Of a stretch of 64,000 nucleotides of DNA, positions 11,116 through 23,092 are shown piece after piece. Numbering within the stretch: the stretch's first letter is position 1; the number at the start of each line of letters is the position of its first letter. The position numbers and the translations under genes are program-made. Source of the stretch: Theobroma cacao (lineage: Eukaryota; Streptophyta; Magnoliopsida; Malvales; Malvaceae); contig NC_030854.1 of assembly GCF_000208745.1 (NCBI RefSeq), forward strand, positions 16,452,617 through 16,516,616, given 5' to 3'. The notes under the pieces are model-generated. The model saw only the letters and a program-made list of their open reading frames with translations, had not been told where the DNA came from and did no database searches.

Positions 11116-12050
11116 AGAATATGTATGTAATTTTTCTTGAAGATCTTGATGTGAATAGTGAAGTTTGTTTTGTTGTAAATGATGAAAATGATAGCTGGTT
11201 ATGGCATAAGAGATTAGGACATGTGAGCATGCATACAATGTCTGAATTAATAAAGAAAAATCTTGTTGCTGGACTGCAGGAATTAAAATTTGAAAAAGAT
11301 AGGATATGTGATGCTTGCCAACTAGGAAAACAAGTTAGAACATCCTTTAAGACTAAAAAAATAGTGTCAACATTAAGACCTCTGGAATTGTTGCACATTG
11401 ATCTATTTGGTCCAATAAGCACAACTAGCTTAGGAGGTAAATCTTATGGCTTTGTAATAGTTGATGACTATTCTAGATATACTTGGGTATACTTCCTTGC
11501 TCATAAAAATGATGCTCTACAAGCATTCTTAAGTTATTGTAAGAAAGTAGAAAATGAAAAAGGACTAGCCATAGTCAGCATAAGGAGTGACCATGGAGGA
11601 GAATTTGAGAATGATGAGTTTGAAAAACTTTGCAATGAAAAGGGGTTGGATCACAATTTTTCTACACTTAGAACACCCCAGCTAAATGGAGTTGTAGAGA
11701 GGAAAAACAGAACATTAAAAGAAATGGCTAGGACCATGTTATGTGAGAATAACCTACCTAAATATCTTTAGGCTGAGGTAGTAAATACAGCGGCCTATAT
11801 TCTTAATAGAGTCTTAATAAGACCCTTGATTTCAAAGACTCCATATGAACTTTACAAAGGTAGGAAACCAAATGTTTCTCACCTTAGGAGTTATGGTTGT
11901 AAATGCTTTGTATTGAACAATGGAAAACAAGCCCTAGGGAAGTTTGATGCAAAAAGTGATGAAGCAATATTTTTAGGATATGCATTAAACTCAAAAGCCT
12001 ATAGAGTTTTTAACAAAAGGACTCTAACCGTTGAGAGTCAGTCCATGTAG
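11112..12050 (+). pseudogene. pol: Integrase region of pol
   Basis: Inserts the cDNA into the host chromosome. The GAG-pre-integrase zinc-binding part has WLWHKRLGH and CDACQLGKQ. The catalytic core keeps all three acids: Asp in LHIDLFGP (11400), Asp in RSDHGGEF (11589) and Glu in NGVVERKNRTL (11697), with exactly 35 residues between the second and third. A TAG at 11769 replaces a codon that is usually Trp. The C-terminal part runs on to GYALNSKAYRVFNKRT, after which a frameshift near 12035 breaks the frame. Apart from the stop the catalytic core is well kept. Confidence 0.92.
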
Positions 12051-13265
12051 TTTTTGATGAGTCAAACACTTTACGAAAAGAAGTTCATGATAATGATGAT
12101 GATATAGAATTTCTAGAAAAACAAATGGAGGAAATGAGCTTAGAGAATAATAAAAATAATGAGGAAAGTTCATCTAGAAGAGAAAATGAAACTCTAATTC
12201 TAGAAAATCTGCAAAGAGCAAAAAATCAGCATGATGATCTACCAAGGAGTTGGAGATTTGTAAGAGATCACCCACAAGACCAAATATTAGGTGGCATTTC
12301 ATAAGGAATTAGAACTAGGAAACCAACTAGAGAAACTTGTGAGTTTTCAGCCTTTATATCTTAAATTGAACCTAAAAACTCTAAAGAAGCTGAAAAGGAG
12401 GAAAGTTGGATAATGGCCACGCAAGAAGAACTTGATTAATTCACTAGGAATTAAGTATAGTCATTGGTGCTTAGACCTTCAAATCATCCAATTGTAAGTA
12501 CTAAATGGGTATTTAGAAATAAAGTAGATGAGCAAGGAAATGTAGCTAGGAACAAAGCTAGGCTGGTAGCAAAAGGATACAACCAAGAATAAGGAATAGA
12601 TTATGGTGAAACCTTTGCTCCCGTAGCTAAGATTGAAGCCATAAGGTTGTTGCTAGCTTTTGCATGCTTCATGAATTTTAAGTTGTACCAAATGGATGTA
12701 AAAAGTACATTCTTAAATGGACTAATTCAAGAAGAAGTTTTTGTAGAACAACCACCTGGTTTTGAAGATTTTGAAAAGTTTGATCATGTTTTTAAGCTTC
12801 ACAAAGCATCGTATGGATTGAAACAAGCTCCTAGAGCTTGGTATGAAAGGCTTTCAAAATTTCTAGTTGAAAATGCATATGATAGAGGCAGCATTGATAC
12901 TACATTGTTCATTAAGAGATATCTAAATGATTTAATTGTTGTACAAATATATGTGGATGATATTATATTCAGTGCAACTAATGAAGCTTTATGCAAGAAC
13001 TTTGCAAAGGAAATGCAGGGTGAATTTGAGATGAGCATGATGGGAGAGTTAAAGTACTTCCTTAGTCTTCAAATTAAGCAAAGTGAGGAAGGAATCTTCA
13101 TCGATCAAGAAAGATATACTCGTGATATGCTTAAGAAATTTGATGTGCTAAAACTAAAATCAATTTTCACACCAATGAGTCCATCCACCAAACTCGATTT
13201 AAATGAAAAAGGTAAAGATGTAGACCAAAAGCTTTATAAAGGTATGGCTTTCTTCTTTACTTAAT
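12051..13265 (+). pseudogene. pol: Reverse transcriptase region of pol
   Basis: Copies element RNA into DNA. An acidic linker (12060-12400) has stops near 12301 and 12361. The copia RT domain (RVT_2 type) starts around 12475 with STKWVFRNKVDEQGN, continues through ARLVAKGYNQ (stop at 12590), QMDVKSTFLNG and YGLKQAPRAWYERL, and holds the catalytic YVDD at 12950-12961. The long open part is 12647-13264. A frameshift near 13245 separates it from RNase H. Several early stops (12436, 12451, 12457) are close together, so this part is clearly non-functional. Confidence 0.92.
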
Positions 13266-16200
13266 AGCAAGTAGACCAGATATTCAGTTTTGTGTGTGCT
13301 TATGCGCTAGATTTTAGTCACAGCCTAAGGAATCACACCTAACTGCTTTTAAGAGAATTTTTAGATACCTCATAGACACTCAAGAACTAGGAATATGGTA
13401 CTCTAGAAACTCAACTTTTAACTTAGTTGGATATTCAGATGTTGACTTTGCTGGTAGCAGAACTGATAGGAAAAGCACTAGTGGAACATGCCAATTTTTA
13501 GAAAGGATGCTTGTGTCTTGGTCCAGCAAAAAGCAAAACCTAGTAGCACTATCAACAGCAAAGGCTGAATATGTTTGATTAGCTAGTTGCAGTGCACAAA
13601 TCCTTTGGATCAAGCAACAATTAAAAGACTATGGAATAATTGTCAAACCCAGCTCTACAATATGTTTATTATGCCATTCTTACATAAGAATGCATGTTTG
13701 CTTACTTGGGTACCTCGAAAATCGTTAAAGGACGTCAATGTACCAAATGGTACAATTAAGTTGAATTAAGCCTCGAACTAGTCCAAATAGAAATTTTAAG
13801 ATGAAATTGAGAATTTTAAAATCCCAAAATGACTTAAAATGGTGATTCAGAGTTCGAGGACCGATTTGGAGTCAAATTGGAATTTTCATGACCTAGGGGA
13901 AAAATGGTCATTTTGCCACCCGAGGTTAAAAATTGGAATGTTGGAAGAAGTTTTTTATCAAGATTGACTATTTAGAACATAATTAGAGTTTGAGAAGTAA
14001 AAAATTTTAATTTTGACATTTTTTTGAGCATAGGGATAAAATAGTAATTTTGCCACCCCAGTGGCAAAATTATAATTTTACACCACCCAATATATGTCCA
14101 ACACTTGGATTTTACCTAATATTGTTATGGATAATTGAGAAAATTTAAGTGGTGGAGAGAGATTGCTTAATGGCTAAGTATGACACATGGACCAATGGAA
14201 TGGTGACATGTGTCAAATCTCATCCATTTATTATTTTCCTTATAAATTAGCTCAAAATCAGCCTATTTCTCTTCATATGGCCGGCCAAAGCAAGAACAAA
14301 GGAAGAAAAAGGAAGAACAAGAACCCTAGGGTGAAAATTCAAGAGAAAATTGGTGGATTTTAAGTAATCAAGCAATCAAAGGCAAAATTTCTTGATTTTG
14401 ACTTGTGATCTACCTTTCCCATGCATTATTTTGAATTTTCCATGGTTGAATCACAAGATATCATGAAGGATAGTGTGCTGATCAAACCATAGGAGAAAGG
14501 TTTTGATGCTTGATTTGGTTAGATTTCAATGTATTTTAGTGTTTTTAGTTGATTGGTGATGTGTAGCATGAAAATCAAGCAAGAAAAATTCATGTTCTCC
14601 CATCACCCATCATTGGCCGAATTCTCCATGTAGAATATTGATGATGATTTTGATTTTGTTTCAAGTTATTTGGTTAGGAATTAGTGATTTATGGTGTGAG
14701 AATCAAGTAAGAAAAATTATAGTGTTGATGCACCCACCATGGCCGAATTTTCCAAGAGAAAATGTGAGGATGATTTTGCCATATTTCAAGTTATTTAATT
14801 TATGTTTGATGATTTGGACTATTGGGAGAAAAATGAAATTATTTGGAGTTGAATTGGACGTATTGGCCAATTAATCGAGTGATAGATCGAATTAGGCCAA
14901 TACCGTGTAATTTAGATACACAATTGAATTTGTGTAGAACACTGTGTTTAGACAATAATCCGAACAATTTGCATCCCATTTCATACATTAGTATAAAGCC
15001 TGAATTGGTTTTATAACAATTTAGCACAATGTAGTAAATGGCTTATTGTGCATTATGTCTAGGTGGTGAGCATTCTAGCAAAAGTAAAGAGATAGTACCC
15101 GAGGATCAAGAATCGGAGTACTTGGAATTCGACTCCCGAAATAGTGAGTAACTTTATCATTATCTTAATTATCTAAAGTATGTTTTATTCAATTTTGTGA
15201 ATTTTATGGAAAATGAATTAAATGATTAATTTTTCGGTTTTATAAACAAAATGTGATTTAATGAAATGATTTCATAAAATTGTTTTAAAATTGAATGATG
15301 GTTTGAAAATAGAGTAATTAAAGACTATTTTTGTGTGTTGTAAATTCATTATTCTAATTGACTGGCTTATGGCAATATTGGCATGAATGGTTGATTTGAT
15401 AAGTGTGTTGGAAATGTATAAATTGTTGATTTGCCTTGAAAGGCTGTAAAAGAAAATAAAATAATTGCCATGTCATGCTATTGCAAATTTTATTGTATGG
15501 TGGGTTTAGCTTGCTGCAGTGGGTAGGTTTTCTGTGGACCAACCTATTAGAGGGGCACGGAATCCTGTTATATTTTACCTCGGTTGGAGAGGCGAGTAGG
15601 GTAACTCCCGAGGTATAACTTTTAGAGTTCACTTCACGCAAAACCACCAGTGAGGGTGAACTCAGCCAACGCCAAGGAATGGCTATGTTTTCAAAATAAA
15701 AACATGATTTATGCATACATAACTTTTGAACAACCTTGGCGGACTCGGTTGGGATAGCCCTCGATCAAGGCATCCCTGATAACTAGGTATGAGAATGATT
15801 TTGGCACGAGCCAAAGTTTTAAGATACTCATAAGCCATGTTGATTACTCGATTTATATGAATTGATTTTATTTGGTTGAAACAACTTGAAAGGTGATGAA
15901 TTACAATATGTTAAACTATTTTATCTGTCTCCATTTACTTGACTTTAGATATTTTAAATGGTATTTGTTTACTCACTGGGATTATATAATCTCACCACCC
16001 TCATTTCCACCCATTTTAAGCTCAGAATAGGCTGTAGATAGCTGATTTTATCGAGGCTATCATTGGATTTGCATCTTCCAAACTGTAGGTTCACAGTCTT
16101 CCTTACTTTTAGTTATTCGGAGGCCCATTGGTTATTGTAAATTAAATTAAATACTCTGGCTTACTGTATTACAGTATGTATAAATTTATTTTGCTTTTAC

Positions 16201-16873
16201 ACTGCTACAAAAAAATTATTTACGTATAACCCTAAAAATATTGTTTTATAAGAAAATAGAATATTTTATTGAATATTTCTTTTATTTTTTTTATTATATC
16301 CAAATAATCATAATTTTGTTTTAAATAAAGGTTTTAGAAGTTTAAACTTATTTTTTATTATGAATTATGTGTTTTGTACTCGCATATTACATTTTTAACG
16401 GATTTCGAGATTTTTGAGAAAAAATTACCAAAATGCCCCTGTGAGAAAAAAATTATTTTTTTTATTGTTTTGATTTGGAAATAGTTTATAATCTCTCAAA
16501 ACATAATTTTAGTGACTAATACTCACAAAGGAAGCGAGAAAAAAAAAACTGATGTTAAGCCTTGCGAGGTTTCGATTGACATTCCGGGAAATGAATGTCT
16601 ATCGGGACTTCGCGGCAGTTGTCACGGGCTCGATGGGAGTTTCAGGTCGTGACAATAATTATGCACAGTGTACCAATATACTGTGATAACACAACTGCAA
16701 TCAATATATCAAAAAATGCTATGCAACATTCTAGGACAAAGCATATTGAAGTTAGACACCATTTTATTAGAGACCATGTAGTGACAAATGATATTAAAAT
16801 AGATTTTATGAATACTCTACATCAATTAGCAGACATTTTTACCAAACCACTAAGTGAAGATAGATTTTGTTAG
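13266..16873 (+). pseudogene. pol: RNase H region of pol, split by a solo LTR
   Basis: Removes the RNA strand of the hybrid. The left piece (13266-13640) shows ASRPDIQF, GYSDVDFAG, STSGTCQF and LSTAKAEYV, with a TGA just after at 13577. The solo LTR at 13641-16654 interrupts it. The right piece (16660-16873) resumes with PIYCDNTTAI, KHIEVRHHFIRD and a QLADIFTKPL end. The catalytic Asp, Glu and Asp positions are visible across the two pieces. The ATAAT duplication restores the reading frame order exactly at the junction. Confidence 0.92.
13641..16654 (+). mobile_element. Solo gypsy LTR inserted in copia RNase H
   Basis: TGTCAAACCC...GGTCGTGACA, 3014 bp, flanked by a perfect ATAAT duplication (13636-13640 and 16655-16659). 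There is no internal region between termini, so it is a solo LTR left by LTR-LTR recombination, and its length equals one full LTR. It is the most complete copy of the LTR also seen, damaged, at 1977-3095 and 3299-4134. No coding sequence. Confidence 0.92.
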
Positions 16874-17310
16874 ATTAAAAGAAATTTAGGGATGGTTAAT
16901 GTGAAGGAATTATAAGAAAATCTTTGGCTCTCACAGTGAAAATAGAATGCATTCAGTCAACTAAGGAATTCTTAGTCAACTGAGAGTGATCTGACATTCT
17001 TAAATAATGAAACTCAGTTAGTTTAAATAAATAGGAGTAAATTATGATAAAAATTTAATTTACTAGGTGTAAAGAAAAATAGAGCAAAGCTACCAAATGT
17101 AAATAATCAAAATTTTAGAGGGAGATTTGAAAATATGAAGAAATAAGAGTAGGGCAGTTTTTTTTAGAAGATGAGAAGTGTTTTGAGCAATAACTGCTGT
17201 CAACCTCTTCTTCCCTCTCCTCTTCAACTCGTTGCTCTAAAAACAAAAACCTAAATCTTCCTAGTTGCCTCTAAAGCCGACTCAAACCTTCAGAAATTTC
17301 CAAAACCAAA
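16874..17310 (+). other. Spacer between pol and the third ORF
   Basis: No coding potential is visible. It contains a direct repeat of AGTCAACT around a CTAAG/CTTAG inverted repeat at 16954-16985, resembling the CTTAGTC...GACTAAG motifs of the LTRs. The purine/pyrimidine-mixed leader before the ATG at 17311 carries CTCTTC runs. Confidence 0.5.
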
Positions 17311-18355
17311 ATGGCCAGAACTTCTCAAAGTAAAGAAGTATCAGAGAAGGACAAAGGAAAAAGGCCAATGGAAGAAGAAACTGGAACAAAAAGTTAGAAG
17401 AAGAAACAAAAAATTGTGTCTGCCTCAGTGAAAGAAATAGCCGAGAAGCTGAGGGAAAACAAACAGAAAATGCACAAGAAGAAAGATACAGAACCCTTAC
17501 TCCAGAAAGGTATCAGTTCCTCTTCTTCTTCGCAATTTGGAAATAAGCTGCATGAGTATCAATTCAAGAATATAGAAAATGCACCAATCTCCTGCGAAAA
17601 GTTCATTGACTGGAAGAGTTTTAAGGAAAATGTAGAAATCTATACCAGTCTATTTGAGTACTTTGATGAACTTAAACTTAAAGGTTACAACACCTTTAAG
17701 AATAAGTCATATTGTCACGACCCAATTTCCCGAGCCATGACCGGCACATGAGCTCAATGAGCATAGCTCACTAAGCCCAAGCAAGCCTATCCATTTACCT
17801 TTGCTTAACAAATTTATCATATCATGCATACATACACACCTTTTCCCGAGTGTGAATATAGCCAAAACACAATGGCATTATCGATAATAATATACATGCA
17901 CTATACCAGTCATGTATTTAGCAATTTACATTGCATACACATATTCACATTGTTAGATTGTATTCACAATACAAAAGAACCCATGACTTCCAGTGGAGAC
18001 ATTTACAATAAAAGGGATTACTATCGAATCCCAGACACATACCCAAGAGATGCACTACGGGGACTCCTCGATCTAGGGTCCAACAGTCACCTGATCTGAA
18101 AACATGAATTTTTATAAAACGTGAGTACAATACTCAGTGAGTGAACAAAAAGGGAACAAGCATACCATAAGGAATGTTTATCGAAATCATGATGCATTCA
18201 TTTTCTCAAAACCATGCAATTGTTTTAGCTCCTTTAAACCCCCCATGTAAACCCCACATGAGTAAATCACTTTACAAAAATCCATGCTCAACTATGGTAC
18301 CAAAGAAATGGGAAATATGGCAAAAACCCACAAGTTAGCAAAATGGACAGAAAGT

Positions 18356-18395
18356 TTCTCGCTGTAGCGAACTTCATTCTCGCTGCAGCGAGAAC
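18356..18395. repeat. CTCGCTGCAGCGAG palindrome pair
   Basis: One imperfect (TTCTCGCTGTAGCGAA) and one perfect copy (TTCTCGCTGCAGCGAGAA), about 20 bp apart, inside the solo LTR 17713-20696. See the larger arrays at 48738-49065 and 55155-55650. Confidence 0.8.
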
Positions 18396-18824
18396 CAGAA
18401 CATCAAGGAAAAAGTCTCATTTTTCCCTTAAAACAAGTCATCCTGCTAAAATAACAATAGCAACATGTAACACATGTAAACTTCCAAATTTCAACAAAAC
18501 AAATGCTTACATATTTGCATTTACAACCATATACCCATCATCAACATGCACACCATCCCATCATCATCATCATGCACATCATCCCATCATCATCATCTCA
18601 TATGCAACGGCTTATGCTATTGTCACTAGGGGGTGGGAGATCACGAAGCATCCCCCCCTTCACTCGACAAGAGGTGCACTTCACTCCGGATCACGAAGCA
18701 ACGGAGCAGTCCCTTCCCTCCTCTTCCAAGCTCTTGGGTGGAGAGTCATACTTCGCCACAGATCATACCTATCAAAGCACTCATAGGGTGGAAGATCACG
18801 AAGCATCCAGCCCTATAAGCTATG

Positions 18825-18915
18825 GGGGCAACAACGGCTTATGTGCACTCCCACTCACACATAGCCGGGTCAGCAACGGCTTATGTGCACTCCTACTCGC
18901 ACATAGTCGGGTTCA
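18825..18915 (-). repeat. About 39-bp tandem repeat in the LTR
   Basis: Two clear units of AACGGCTTATGTGCACTCC followed by ACTCGCACATAGCCGGGTC-like sequence. The same unit, inverted, is found three times at 54777-54890 in the solo LTR 53573-56291. Confidence 0.7.
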
Positions 18916-21900
18916 AATCAACATGTAAAGAAGCATCCAATGCATATCATGCATTTTATCATATTGTGATAACACATAAACCATTGTATAGCACATTTTC
19001 ACAATATAAAATCATTTTACTAAAAGCTTGTTCCCAAGGTACATTTTCTAAGACAAGTTGGATAGAATCTTTCATATTTCCCAAAACAAGTTTGAAATGC
19101 AAGTCCACTCACCGGTATTAGGAGTAGAAATACTCTTATTTTCAGTCCGCGGGTACAGTCCTTTACCCGTATCCAATGGCTCACCACCTAGCCATAATCC
19201 ATGACACATATTCCAATTAAATTGTGTCTAACAGTCATAAGCTATTTCAGGCTCGATATATATATGATATGAAATGAAAAATGCACGGGTAGCCATCTAG
19301 ACCCGGTATTGGCCTAAGTCGATTTTTCATCCGATCAATTGGCCAATGCGTCCAATTTCACTCCAAATTAATCCATTTCTCCTCTAATACCTTAATTTAC
19401 CACATACCATTTAAATAAAGCCAAATTCAGCATTAGAACCCTCACAGTTCCTTATAGAAAAATTCGGTCATTTGGTGCACTAGCACCAAAAATTTTTCTA
19501 CATAACCGTTTCACCTTAATTCATCATTTTCCAAGCCATTTTCCTTGAAATAAAAACAATCCCCCATTGATATTCAGCCCTCATGGTTCGGCCAACAAGG
19601 AACCCTAGAGAAATTGAATATTTCTTTTGTGTTTTTGTTCATAACCATGCTTAACTATCCCTAAACACTAACATAGTCTAAAATCAAATTATTCCAACAA
19701 CAATTCCTCTTCCATACCCATTTTTCAGAATTGAATTCATCATGATAACTCAATATTCAACCATGGAAATCAAGAACAAAAGCATGGGTAAGCTAGGTAT
19801 CAAGGAGAATTAAAGAAATTTTAACTTACCTAGCTTGTTTCCTTGATTTCTTCACTTTTTCTTTGAATTTTCACCTAGGTTTTCTTGTTTTTCCCTTTGT
19901 TCTTCCTTTGTTCTTGTTGCTGGTTGCCTAGGCCGAATATGGTGAGAGAATTGGGGATTTAATGGGCTGATTTCTATAGAAAATAATAAAATAATCAAGC
20001 ATGCCACGTGTCACATGCTTATTGGCCCATTTTTTAACTTTTTGACTTTTTCTTCTTAATTTTCCACCACAAATATTCTGGTATTTATCCAATCCTACCA
20101 CAATTAAAATCCCTTGGTCTTGACAAGTGCTGGGGCTAAAAATTTACCTATTTACCCTCGGAGTGAAAAAATTATGATTTTGCCCCTATACTCCGAAATG
20201 TACCGGAATCACGTTATTTCTACTTTTCAACCTCAAATAACACTAATATTGATCAATATTAACCAAATGGGGCAAAAAAATTGTTTTATAAAAATTCTCG
20301 TTTAGTCCTCTAGTGGCAAAATTACCATTTTGCCCTTATACTCCAAAAATACCGAGAATCACAATTTTTCACTGCTAAACATCATTTTATACTCCAATAA
20401 TCATAATTATATTTCATATAATTATTCTTGATCAAATGTGATCAAATCTTGGCTAAAAATCTCCATTTTACCATTAAATGGTAAACTGACCGTTTTGTCC
20501 CTAATCGGTCAATTTTCTTGATGGACTCCAAACTGGACCTTGAACTCCAAATCACTATTCTAAGTCATTTTGTGGGTTTCAAAATTTTCAATTTCCTCTT
20601 AGAATTTCTATTTGAACTAGTTCAATGCTCGATTTAACTTAGTTGTACCACTCAGTACAATACCCGTCTTTTAATCGAGCTTGACAAGGTCTCACACATA
20701 TAGTCCAAGTTTGATTAAGGAATTTTACTTTGGCAGTGCTCTGAAAGAAAAGGAATTATCAGAATCTGATGACTATGTAGAAGATGGGCTGAATGTCTAT
20801 TTGAATGGAAAAGAGTTTATTGTAACTGCTGAAGATTTAAGGAATCTACTGGAAATAGATGGTGAAATAGGTGAATTTGAACTTCCAGAAAAATATGATC
20901 CATCCTCACTGTGGGAGATCATCACTGGAAGAAAAGAAAAATACTCCTCAAAAAGTAATTTAAGACTGATAATGAATCCATATATTAGAATACTGCATTA
21001 CGTTATTGCTACAAATATTCAAGGGAGGAGTGGAAGTTTTAGCTACATCAGCTTGTAGGATCTTTGGCTGATAAAGCATGCTTTTAATGGAGTGTCTCTA
21101 AATCTAGGGAGATTCATGATTAAGAAAATGAGAAGTGCTTGCAGACTTGATAAGGTCAATCTACCATATGGCAATGTGATTACATCTCTAGTGCAGAAGA
21201 AAGGAATATAGGCTAAAAGGTATGATATGGACTTGGTGAAAATCAGAGACCAAGCCATTTATTACGACAGCTTAATTAAGATGGGGTATGTGCTCGATGA
21301 AGAGAAGTTTATCAAAACCTCCAAAACTAGCCCAAGAAAAAATCACAATCTGCCTACTCAACCTGAAGAAGCTCCTTCCAGATTTTCGAATGAGATGAGT
21401 TTTAATTTGCTTATGAGGATCGATGGTAAGCTAACTGACCAAGGAGTGAAGCTACAGAATATGGAAGATAAAATCACTAAGTTGGAAAACAAGTTGAAGG
21501 AGAAGGAAAAAATGGCATCTGAACTTGTGGCCACAGACAGTTTAGCCACATCCAGCATTGTACCTGCACAGTAAGGTGCTAAAGGTTCAGCAGAACCAGC
21601 AGAAAAGTCTGCAAGTTCTGGTACTGAAGCTGAAGGCTCTACCTATAAGTCTGCCAATCCTATTCTGCAAACTGAGGACTCCCCACAAGGAGTTGATCAG
21701 CCAGCCAAATCACCCTCCCCATAAACTCAAAGCAAAAATGACTCAGAACAAGGGACTAAGGTAGCTTGTGCAAAAACTGAGAAACAACAAGCATTTTCTC
21801 TAAATTTAGAGGAAATTTTAATTATGGACCTTTTTCACCAAATTGTTAGAGAGGAACAAGCTGAAAAAAACACTGTCAAGACAACAACTCAGAAGGATGG

Positions 21901-22249
21901 TGCAAATGTAAAAAAAAGAAAGAAATATGCTTCAACTCCCAAGCCAAAGACCAAAACAGGGAAACCAGAAGCCACCACAGCACCACCAGCTGAGGCAAAA
22001 CAATAAACCGAATGAAGGAAGACTATGGTAACCAAGACAACTTTTCTCAAAAGAAGAAAGTCTTCCAAATTAGCAGAAAAGTCCAAACCAGCCGCAGCCT
22101 CTTCTCCTCACAATCTAGTTCACATTTCGGACAAGTCCACTCCAGAACCATTTTCTAAAAAGTCATCTCCTCTCCGAGAACCCTCTCCATTCCCTCTTAG
22201 TCCCTTTTATGGGACTAAATCCTCACCCTCTGCCTCACCCAATGAGTAG

Positions 22250-23092
22250 AATTCCCTTCCTTTGATGCTGACAAAAAAGGGGAGAAGTATGGTACCAGGG
22301 ACTAGGGGAGCAGAAATCAGGAACTAGAAAATAATGTTTAAAAACAAAAAATGTTAAGGTAGAGGAACCAAGAACCTAGAAAAGGAAAGAAAGCAGAACT
22401 AGGGAACCATGAAATTAGAGAAATAGGAGACAGGAAGCACAACTAGTCCAGAGGCATTTTTAAAATTTTTTTATTTAACCGTTATTTGTGCCTTGGTGGC
22501 ACTTAAACACTTAGCTTTAATTTTGTTATTTATGTGGATGTTTGTGAAACATGAATGCTGACATGTTTATGTTGCTTAACTGCAAAAAATTGAAATCTGC
22601 TGATATCTTATTATTTGAGCATTTTGACTACCATGAACAAAATTTACTACTGCTATGCTGATATGGATTCACATGCTGATAGATGATTTTTGTTATACAA
22701 TTGTGGATAATTTCTGGTTGTAAATAGATATAGATGGTGTGTATTGTCTACAAGTTGAAACATGAATAATGTGGACAAAATTTGAATGTTAACAGCAGCT
22801 AGAATATTAATGAAAATCTGCTAAAACTTCAGCTGAAAATTTTTTACTGCAAATCACTTTACATTGATGAACATGTATATACACATATATAGAATCTAAA
22901 TGTATATTGTCATTCCCTCCACGTAACAATGAACAAAACTTGCTAGAATAAAGTAAGCAAATTATGCACACACTAAGGGGGAGCTTATACTTAGGGGGAG
23001 CAATCCCCATTTTCTACTGAAAATAAAATAAGTCAAAAGGACACCATGATATTAATCAATGATTATTTTGTCATCATAAAAAACGGGGAGAT
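22250..23092 (+). other. 3' untranslated region of the Sirevirus-like element with several purine tracts
   Basis: Non-coding. It begins with AAAAAAGGGGAGAAG (22272-22286) just after the third ORF stop, contains AGGAACCAAGAACCTAG-like loose repeats (22300-22440), and has AAGGGGGAG at 22975-22983 and AGGGGGAG at 22993-23000. It ends with AAAAAACGGGGAGAT at 23078-23092 directly before the 3' LTR. Multiple purine tracts of this type are a known Sirevirus trait. Confidence 0.7.
23078..23092 (+). promoter_or_regulatory. Polypurine tract of the Sirevirus-like element
   Basis: AAAAAACGGGGAGAT abuts the 3' LTR start TGTTGGCTCC at 23093. It would be the primer for plus-strand DNA synthesis. Confidence 0.8.

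Larger units (their letters stand above)
17713..20696 (-). mobile_element. Solo gypsy LTR inserted in the third ORF
   Basis: On the plus strand it reads TGTCACGACCC...GGTCTCACA, 2984 bp, flanked by perfect CATAT (17708-17712 and 20697-20701). Read on the minus strand it starts TGTGAGACCTTG and ends GGGTCGTGACA, like the copies at 48105 and 53573. It contains CTCGCTGCAGCGAG palindromes (18356-18395), ATCATC-rich and AACGGCTTATGTGCACTC repeats (18540-18915), and a TAATTGTACC-containing end like the LTR at 13641. Confidence 0.92.
17311..22249 (+). pseudogene. Third ORF of the Sirevirus-like element (env-like position), split by a solo LTR
   Basis: A frame of about 649 codons starts at ATG 17311, runs to 17712, is cut by the solo LTR and resumes in phase after the CATAT duplication to TAG at 22247. 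The N terminus is Lys/Glu-rich, then Ser-rich. The middle, with LIKEFYFGSAL, NLLEIDGEIGEF and LPYGNVITSLVQKKG, resembles the putative plant transposon protein family (PF20167, by recollection). A short coiled-coil segment lies near 21460-21520 (MEDKITKLENKLKEKEKM) and the rest is Ser/Pro/Lys-rich. Seven internal stops (17395, 21056, 21209, 21572, 21722, 22004, 22013) interrupt an otherwise continuous frame. SIRE1-type elements carry an env-like gene here, but I see no clear signal peptide or membrane segment, so an envelope role is not shown. Confidence 0.75.

Noticed and set aside
18343..18928. Overlapping frames of 141-147 codons with His runs
   Set aside because: The His runs come from CATCATCAT repeats inside a solo LTR; several frames are open at once, as expected for a repeat.
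17713..20696. DNA transposon, because both ends look like inverted repeats (TGTCACGACC and GGGTCGTGACA appear at ends of various copies)
   Set aside because: Within one copy the two ends are different (TGTCACGACCC and GGTCTCACA); the only shared feature is TG...CA, and target duplications are 5 bp, as for LTR elements.
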